Source: Pyrenopolyporus hunteri
Taxonomy: Eukaryota > Ascomycota > Sordariomycetes > Xylariales > Hypoxylaceae
Direction of reading: 5' to 3'
DNA length: 64,000 nucleotides
Assembly: GCA_902806595.1 (NCBI GenBank)
Contig: CADCXC010000010.1
Location: 2,408,469-2,472,468, forward strand
Shown here: positions 56,917-64,000 of the stretch, one piece after another
Numbering within the stretch: position 1 is the first letter of the stretch
Layout: each line of letters starts with the position of its first letter
Notes under the pieces: model-generated
Database searches by the model: none
Told to the model about the DNA's origin: nothing
What the model saw: only the letters and a program-made list of their open reading frames with translations
Made by a program: the position numbers and the translations under genes

Positions 56917-58008
56917 ATGCCTTGCAAATTAGCCATAACGTCCATGTCTCTCGGGCGTTGTTACGCGGGCCATTCGCTCGTGCATAAGCTGGACATGGCT
57001 CAGCTGTACGGCTACGAGGGAATCGAACTTACCTACGAGGATCTGCTAGATTTCGCGAAGCAACCTCCCGGAGAAGCGACGCCGGACAACGAACTTGCAG
57101 CGGCCGACATTATCCGCAGGCTATGCCAAGAAAGGGGACTCGCGATAGTCTGCCTCCAACCGTTCGCTCACTACGAGGGATTGCTGGACCGCCGGGCACA
57201 CCTCGAGCGCCTGGAGCAGCTCGTGTTCTGGTTCCGGCTAGCAAAAGCTCTTAATACAGATACCGTACAGATACCGTCCAACTTTCTACCGTCTTCCGAA
57301 CTTTCGGGGGATCCTCGCCTCGCCGTTGCCGACCTGAGGAAAGTAGCCGAGTTGGGTCTCCAGCACGAACCGCCCATGCGGTTCGTGTACGAAGCACTGT
57401 GCTGGGGCACACACTGCGACCTGTGGGAGCGGAGCTGGGACATAGTAAAGGCCGTCGACCGGCCCAACTTCGGCCTCTGCCTCGACACGTTCAACATCGC
57501 CGGCCGCATCTACGCAGACCCCACCTCGCCAACGGGACGTACCCCGAACTGCGACCAGGCCGTGCGAGAATCCATGACCCGCCTCTTGAACACAGTGGAC
57601 GTCAGCAAGATCTTCTACGTCCAAGTGGTCGACGCCGCGCGGCTCGCCGAACCCCTGGTGGAAGGCCACGAGTTCTACGACACCGAGCAGCCGGCACGGA
57701 TGAGCTGGTCCCGGAACTGCAGACTCTTCTACGGCGAAAAGGACCGCGGCGCATACTTGCCCGTCGCCGAAATATCACGCGCCATATTCCAGGGATTAGG
57801 ATTCGAGGGATGGGTGAGCATGGAGCTCTTCAACAAAAGGATGTCCGACACGGACGAGGCGGTGCCTCAAGAATTGGCGAGCCGCGGCGCCGTAGCTTGG
57901 GCAAAGCTGGTCGAGGATATGGAATTGAGAGTGGACGGTCCCGTTTTCGGGAGGATACCCGTTCCTGAAACGACGCCCGTAGCCCAGATGATTACCGCCT
58001 CGCTGTGA
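56917..58008 (+). CDS. qa-4: 3-dehydroshikimate dehydratase
   Basis: Converts 3-dehydroshikimate to protocatechuate, a step of quinate/shikimate catabolism that feeds the beta-ketoadipate pathway. It is a single exon of 363 residues, the usual length for the fungal Qa-4/QutC type. The N-terminus CKLAITSMSLGRCYAGHSL and GYEGIELTYEDLL match the family. It is a xylose-isomerase-like TIM barrel, and the probable metal ligands are Glu159 (VYEALCWG), Asp190 (LCLDTFN), Gln236 (YVQVVDA) and Glu303 (SMELFN). Unlike Neurospora qa-4, no quinate permease, dehydrogenase or Qa-1F/Qa-1S regulator lies next to it in the window, so the gene is separated from any qa cluster. The start at 56917 follows a pyrimidine-rich leader. 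Confidence 0.93.
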   Translation: MPCKLAITSMSLGRCYAGHSLVHKLDMAQLYGYEGIELTYEDLLDFAKQPPGEATPDNELAAADIIRRLCQERGLAIVCLQPFAHYEGLLDRRAHLERLEQLVFWFRLAKALNTDTVQIPSNFLPSSELSGDPRLAVADLRKVAELGLQHEPPMRFVYEALCWGTHCDLWERSWDIVKAVDRPNFGLCLDTFNIAGRIYADPTSPTGRTPNCDQAVRESMTRLLNTVDVSKIFYVQVVDAARLAEPLVEGHEFYDTEQPARMSWSRNCRLFYGEKDRGAYLPVAEISRAIFQGLGFEGWVSMELFNKRMSDTDEAVPQELASRGAVAWAKLVEDMELRVDGPVFGRIPVPETTPVAQMITASL

Positions 58009-58623
58009 TCGAGGATTCCTCGGATCCGTTCTCGTTGTGAGAATGCTTAGGCGGAACGTAACACGTCCCCGGAGTCCTACCCCGAGTGAGCATACAGTTT
58101 GGCCGTACCTACGATAATACAGTAGTTTTATGACGATTCTCGAATTTTTTTCTTCGCACTTTCTTTTCTAGGGGTGTGGTTTGGGTTGGGCTTGGGCTTG
58201 TTATCATAGGTCTGAGTGAGCTCACTTGGATTGTGCGTCATGATGTCGCTGTACATCGGTAGAAGATCTCCAAGTCGTAGAGATTCCGTATGCCTAGGAC
58301 ATAACTTTATCCCCGGGGCAACTTGGCGCTCCTACCTGGCTTGTACGATTCCATAGTAGGAATAACACAATACCTTAAGATACGTAGACCTACGACCCAC
58401 CCACCAAATATACATCTTCGCGCACACGAAGTACACGCGCGGTTGGCCGGACTGTCTCCCAGGTGTGCATAAAGGGCCGTCTGTGGTGGGACGAGGGGGT
58501 TATATATCTGGGGTTGGCTAGTGAGCTAGATTAACTCCGATGTTTCGTATCATACCTGGGTATCTTTAGCCAGAAGGGGAGAGCCGTCGCAGAGACGTGA
58601 CTGGGGGCATATAGAAAAGCCGC
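58009..58623. other. Convergent intergenic spacer
   Basis: The 3' spacer between the dehydratase (plus) and JIP5 (minus). No gene, RNA or clear repeat was seen. Confidence 0.5.
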
Positions 58624-60007
58624 CTAGTCTAAGCCCTTGAATCGCAAGACCCCGTGAGCCCCATGTGGCCCGAGGTCGACATTTACCTTCCCCTTCCTCC
58701 TCTTCTTACTGCGTCTTATTCCATCATCGTCGCTGTCCGAGTCTTCGCCGCTTGAGCTTCCGCTCGCGTGATGCTTATTGCCATTCCTACCCGTAATGCC
58801 GTGTCCATTACCGTCATCGTCGTCGTCATCGTCGTCGACCGACTCACCCGCCTCGCTGCTCTCATCACTGTTGTCGGCTTGTCCTAGGGAACGAGCTTCC
58901 TCCCAGATCTTAATCGTCTGCCCACCGCCGCTTATCATACGACCTTGAGAATCGAATCCCAAACCAACCACCGCCTCGATGTCGTCGTGGCGGAGGAGTG
59001 TCTCGACTTCCCTCCTCGCCAAATCCACAATGCGTAAGCTGCCGTCGCCGACGCCGATAGCCACCTTCTTTCCTCTCGCCACGTGCTCCGGGATCTGTAT
59101 GAGGCAGTCGAGGCTCTCGCCACCTCCCCTTCCGGGGTCCACTACGACGCGGTCTTGTTGGTCATCCCAAGCTCCCTTGTCCCATAGAGTGAGGACCCCG
59201 GTGCCTGTACCTACGGCCACGATTCCGTTGTCCCTATTTTTCTTGGGCCCCATGCCGGGGATGAAAGCCGTGCACAGGAGCTCATCCTCCTGGTCGTCGC
59301 TACGGACCATAACGCCTCTCCGGAGATCCGTGACGGCCAGCGTCGTGCCGCCCGTGGAGATCCATTGCTTGCTATACCCGCTCGTGCTCTCGGCGGACGG
59401 GGGCAGCGGGGTTATGCTCGAAACAAAGTCGTCGTGCGGAAAATGGGTCTGCTGTGGTTTCGACGCCGCGAGCGCGCCGTCCCGGAGGTCGAGGAGGTGC
59501 AGGGCGCCCGAGTCGCAGGCGAGGAGTAACGTCTGCGGCGAGAGAGCGTGCAGCAAAACCGGCGAATCGGGTGTAGACTTGGCCGACGGGATAGCGATCT
59601 TGGAGGCAACCTGGCCAGTCGTAGGGGAGAAGTGCTTAAGGAGGTAGTCGGTGCCGGCCGAATAGAGAGCTACACGTAGCGCATGTTAACTTCTGCCGTC
59701 TGCGCCGTGTGGCCGCGCGGTTGGATTCCAGGAGGCGGGGTGGCGTACCGGAGCCGTCGTTACTAAAAGCTAGAGTGCGACAACTGCCCTTATGCCTTCT
59801 GGTTCGCCATACGGTATCGATGGTCCCTTTCCCATCGGACAAAACGCTAACATTAGCATCATCGTCGGTCGTTTGGTCGGAGGCCGGCAAACGAAAGCAT
59901 TGGACGTGCCCGGTCGAGAGGCCGACGCTTAGGAGAGGCTCTGTAGGGTGTAGAGCTTGGGAGAAGAGTTCGGCGCTTAAAGGTAACGTGCAGAGATTCT
60001 CGAACAT
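58624..60007 (-). CDS. JIP5: WD-repeat protein Jip5
   Basis: A nucle(ol)ar WD40 protein related to yeast Jip5 and human WDR55, linked to rRNA processing and ribosome biogenesis. Two exons in transcript order, 60007-59749 and 59669-58624, joined by a GTACGC...GTGTAG intron that restores FSNDGSALYSAGTDYLLK. The product is 434 residues, the usual length. The start MFENLCTLPLSAELFSQALHP is characteristic. WD-like blades continue to GGGQTIKIWEE (about residue 330). An Asp-rich tract, SVDDDDDDDDGN, and a Ser/Asp stretch precede the basic RRSKKRRKGK, a likely nuclear signal. It is the last gene before the chromosome end, about 3.8 kb from the telomere repeat. Confidence 0.93.
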
Positions 60008-60899
60008 GATGGGGGACTTCGATTGGCGCAGTAATTGGTATAGCTTCAGTGGTAAGGGTTGCTGCGACGCTTCATCGGATTGAACGGTTTTTTTTACTGT
60101 GTTTTTTTCTTAGAAAAACCCCGTTGCATTAAACAGTGTTATTTATTAAAAGGTATGTTCGAAATTTTTTCGAATTATTCGAGGTTTTTTTAAAATATTA
60201 TTTCGATTTTTTTTATATAAAAAAAATTAATTACGTAAAAATTTATAAGTTATATTTTTTACGTTATTTTATACGAAATATTTAATAATAAATTTTTTAA
60301 AAAAATTATTATATATAATTAAAAAAATAATTATAAATTTTAATAAAATAATTAATAAATAATTAATAAATTTATCGTAAATTATAATTAATTAAATTTC
60401 ATTTAAATTAATTATATATAATTTTATAATTATATAATTTTATATTAAAAAATTTATCGTAACGATAATAATAATAAATATATTTTTATTAAATATTTTA
60501 TTATTTTAAATAATAAAAATTTAAAATATATATTTTAAAAAAATATATAAATATCGATTAATACGAAGTTAATTAATTACATTTTTATATAAATAAATAT
60601 AATAAATAAAATATTTTTTTTAAATTTTTATATTAAATAATTATAAAATTTTTTCGGGTTTTTTTTATTTTTTTTTAAAAATTATATTTCGATATTTTTT
60701 TTATATATATATTTTTATTACGGTTTTACGTAAATTACAGGGAATAAAAAAAATATAAAAAAAACTTCGAAATATAATTTTTTAAAAAAATAAAAAAAAT
60801 TTAAAAAAATTTCGTTCGAAGGATATATATAATTATATATTTTTAAAAAAAAAATAAAAAAAATAATATTTCGTACGAAATGTTTATATTTATACGTAT

Positions 60900-61445
60900 A
60901 AATAAATTTTAAGGTATAAAAATCGTATAAATTATAAGTATATAAAAATTATATAAATAATATAATATAAAAATTATATAAATCGTATAATATAAAAATT
61001 ATATAAATTTTAAATATATAAAAATTATATAAATCGTAAATATATAAAAATCGAATAAATCGTATAATATAAAAATCGAATAAATCGTAAGTTTATAAAA
61101 ATCGTATAAATTATAAAATATAAAAATTATATAAATAATATAATATAAAAATTATATAAATCGTATAATATAAAAATCGAATAAATCGTAAATTTATAAA
61201 AATCGTATAAATCGTAAAGTATAAAAATTATATAAATTATAAATATATAAAAATCGAATAAATTATAAAATATAAATCGTAAAATATTAATCGTAAAATA
61301 AAAATCGTAAATATATAAAAATTATATAAATCGTATAATATAAAAATTATATAAATTATAAATATATAAATCGTAAATATATAAAAATCATATAAATCGT
61401 AAAATATAAAAATCGAATCGATCGTAAAATATAAAAATTATATTA
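60900..61445. repeat. Tandem array of ~20-25-bp ATAAAAATTATATAAATCGTA units
   Basis: More than twenty degenerate copies. Units differ mainly at TCG versus TTA, which is what C-to-T change plus retained CpG would give. Confidence 0.8.
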
Positions 61446-61451
61446 AAATCG

Positions 61452-61541
61452 TAATTTAATTAATAATAAAATTAATAATAAAATTAATAATAAAATTAAT
61501 AATAAAATTAATAATAAAATTAATAATAAAATTAAATTAAA
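61452..61541. repeat. 12-bp tandem array AATAATAAAATT
   Basis: About seven near-perfect head-to-tail copies adjoining the previous array. Confidence 0.85.
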
Positions 61542-63452
61542 ATAACCGTTAAAAAAAAAGTAAAATTATATAATAATTTTAATTTTTAAATAAATAAATT
61601 CGTAAAAAAATACACTTAATAAAAAAACCGTTTTTTTATAAAATTCGTTAAAACGTATTAAATTATATACAATTAATTTAAGTTAAATTTAATTAATTAT
61701 AACTTATAATAAATTTATTAATTATTTATTAATTATTTTATCGAAATCCGTAATTATTAATATAATTATATATAATAATTTTTTTAAAAAACTTATTATT
61801 AAATATTTCGTACGAAATATAAGTTTAATTATTTATAATAATATTTTTTTAAAATATTTATTTTTAAATTTAATTAATAAATATATAAAAATAATTTTTT
61901 ATATCGATATTTTAAATTAAATATAAATTATTATAATATTTTAAATTATAATTTTTATTTTTTTACGACGTAATATAAACGTTAAAATTAATATAATACG
62001 TTAATTAATTTTTTAAATAATAAATATATACGTTATAATATATTTTTTATTAAAATTATTATAATTTTAAATTATTAAACGAAATTTTTTATATAATACG
62101 ACGATATTTTTACTTTTAATTTTACGGATTATTTATAATTTAAAAATCGTAACATTTCGATATATAATTATATCGTAAATTTTTAAACGTAAAATATTTT
62201 TTTCGAATAAAACGTTAAATTTTTTTATATTCGATATTTCGTAAAATTTTTTTATATAATAATTTTTTTATCCGTTCGTAATTTAATAATAAAAATAAAA
62301 TTTTTTTATTTTTTATTAATAATATATAATTTAATAATATAAGAAAAATCGTTAATATATATAAGGTTTTTTTTAAAAATAATTTAATAATTATCGAAAT
62401 TAAAAATTAATGTAAATAATTCGATTTTAAATTTTTTAAATAATATAAAAAATTTTTTTAATTAAATATATAATTTAATATAAAAATTTTTAAACGTAAA
62501 TATTTCGTTCGAAATATTAAAAACGACGATAATATTTTTATTTAATATTATAATAATTTTATAAAAATGTTTTTTATTTTTTTTTTTTATAAACGAATAT
62601 TTTATTATCGATAAAAAATAATACGAGAAAAATTTTTTATATATTAAAATTATTACGTATATTTAATATAATTTTTACGAAAAATTATATTTTAATTTTT
62701 TTAATTTTCGTTTTTATTTTTTAAACGATTTATATTTTTTAAATTTATACGAAAATAAAAAATAAATTTATATTAATTTTAAAATAAATGTCGAATATAA
62801 AAAATATAAATATTAAATCATTAAAATTAACGATATTATTAATTATTTTAATAATTATTTATAATCGAAATATATATAAATTTAAATTTTAAAATTTATC
62901 GATAATAATTTTATATATTTTATAAATAAAATTATAATATTTTTCGATTTTATTAATAAATTAATATAATTTAATAAATATTTAATAATAAATAATTTTA
63001 ATAATATAAATTTTATTTCGAAATTCGATATTATCGAAATTTATATCGATATTATATATAATAATATTTAAAAATTTAAAATAAATATTAATTTAATATT
63101 ATTTTAATATATTTTAAATTTTTTAATAAAAATGATTTTTATAAAATAATTAATTTAAAATTTTATAACGATATTAATTATATATAAAATAAAATATTCG
63201 TTTAAATATATAATATTAACGATAATTTCGTAATTAAAATTTATATTAAAATTTTTTAAATTAAATTTAAATTAAAAGTTACTTTCGTAAAATAATATAA
63301 TAATTTTCGATTTTCTTCGAATTTTACGATTATTTTTATAATTATATATTTTTTAATATAATTATTAATATAATTTTTAATATAATTTTTAATATAATTT
63401 TTAATATAATTTTTATAATATTTTTTAATTTTTATAAAAAACTACCCGTGTT

Positions 63453-63604
63453 ATTTTTCGAAAAACCGTCGCGAAAAATTACTTTATATTACTTTTCGAT
63501 AAAACCGTCGTAAAAAACTACTTTTATTACTTTTCGATAAAACCGTTATAAAAAATTATTTTTATTATTTTTCGATAAAATCGTCGTAAATAATTACTCG
63601 TATA
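63453..63604. repeat. 38-bp telomere-associated tandem repeat x4
   Basis: Four copies of a unit centred on TTTTCGATAAAACCGTCGTA, about 190 bp before the telomere. Differences between copies are mostly C/T transitions. Confidence 0.8.
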
Positions 63605-63794
63605 ATTTTTTTATATTTAATTTTAAATATATAATTCGAAAATTTTTCGAAAAATATTACGAAAAATACGTTAAATTAAAATTAAATTTATATAATTAAA
63701 TTTATATAATTAAAAATTTTTAAATCGAATTATACGTTAAATTAAAATTAAATTTATATAATTAAATTTATTTAATTCGATTTATTTAATTCGA

Positions 63795-64000
63795 TTAGGG
63801 TTAGGGTTAGGGTTAGGGTTAGGGTTAGTTAGGGTTAGGGTTAGGGTTAGGGTTAGGGTTAGGGTTAGGTTAGGGTTAGGGTAGGGTTAGGCTAGGGTTA
63901 GGGTTAGGGTTAGGGTTAGGGTTAGGCTAGGGTTAGGCTAGGGTTAGGGTAGGCTAGGGTTAGGCTAGGGTTAGGGTTAGGGTAGGGTTAGGGTTAGGGG
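63795..64000 (+). repeat. Telomere, (TTAGGG)n with variants
   Basis: G-rich strand runs 5' to 3' to the window end, as expected for the right end of a chromosome. The first units are perfect. Further out, shortened TAGGG units and recurrent TTAGGCTAGGG variants are mixed in. Confidence 0.97.

Larger units (their letters stand above)
60080..63794. repeat. AT-rich subtelomeric tract with cytosine kept almost only in CpG
   Basis: About 3.7 kb of nearly pure A/T with no open frame and no gene. Cytosines are almost always followed by G; rare exceptions occur (for example near 60395, 60587 and 61611). Tandem arrays lie inside it. The pattern fits a RIP-degraded subtelomeric repeat; the original element cannot be recognised. 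Confidence 0.8.

Noticed and set aside
60900..61541. Regular repeats that might be taken for a CRISPR array
   Set aside because: Units are adjacent without unique spacers, in a eukaryotic subtelomere.

Overview
The window is the right-hand end of a chromosome of a filamentous ascomycete. Three things point to this: (1) genes carry short introns with fungal GT/AG borders and CTRAC-type branch sites; (2) the products are typical of Pezizomycotina, including a Ste6-type a-factor pump, an AA9 LPMO, a CE15 glucuronoyl esterase, a UapA-type purine permease and 3-dehydroshikimate dehydratase; (3) the right edge is a (TTAGGG)n telomere. Intergenic DNA is full of TAGG/CCTA tetranucleotide runs, which I associate with Sordariomycetes. 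The class is an inference and the species is unknown. No bacterial, viral or CRISPR material was seen.

Layout. 1-2352: 3' part of RPN2 (proteasome). 2730-3257: small secreted HExxH protein. 6557-8401: sulfite oxidase. 8984-9646: MARVEL membrane protein. 10221-10790: AT-only island between inverted repeats. 11742-20608: a group dominated by secreted hydrolases, namely GDPD, GH18 chitinase, NmrA-like reductase, CE15 glucuronoyl esterase and, divergent from it, an AA9 LPMO. 21063-30408: minus-strand block with a Ste6-like ABC exporter, a PBDC1/Chp1-like chaperone and an MFS drug transporter. 32267-33352: uncharacterised protein. 35384-39186: MSH6. 39799-41773: MFS sugar transporter. 41774-46934: gene-free. 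46935-48106: Myb-like factor. 49250-53850: COX10 and a seven-exon purine permease. 56917-58008: 3-dehydroshikimate dehydratase. 58624-60007: JIP5, the last gene. 60080-63794: AT-rich subtelomere. 63795-64000: telomere.

How it fits together. There is no large biosynthetic cluster. The clearest functional link is the divergent CE15/AA9 pair: one enzyme cuts lignin-glucuronoxylan esters and the other oxidatively cleaves cellulose. They share a 1.4-kb intergenic region with three GGCTAA hexamers, one extending to a perfect XlnR-type GGCTAAA. Most other genes are housekeeping (RPN2, MSH6, COX10, JIP5, PBDC1), even close to the telomere.

The most unusual content is repetitive. A MITE of about 313 bp with TA target sites is present as two good copies in opposite orientation (27.5 kb and 55.4 kb). 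One copy is inserted into a remnant of the same family, and a third, decayed copy at 33.8-34.7 kb is interrupted by a different 675-bp element with terminal inverted repeats of about 120 bp. The AT island at 10.3 kb and the whole subtelomere keep cytosine almost only in CpG, as if a RIP-like process had removed nearly all CpA, CpT and CpC.

Exon borders were placed by eye from reading frame, splice consensus and family conservation. No alignment or database search was run.
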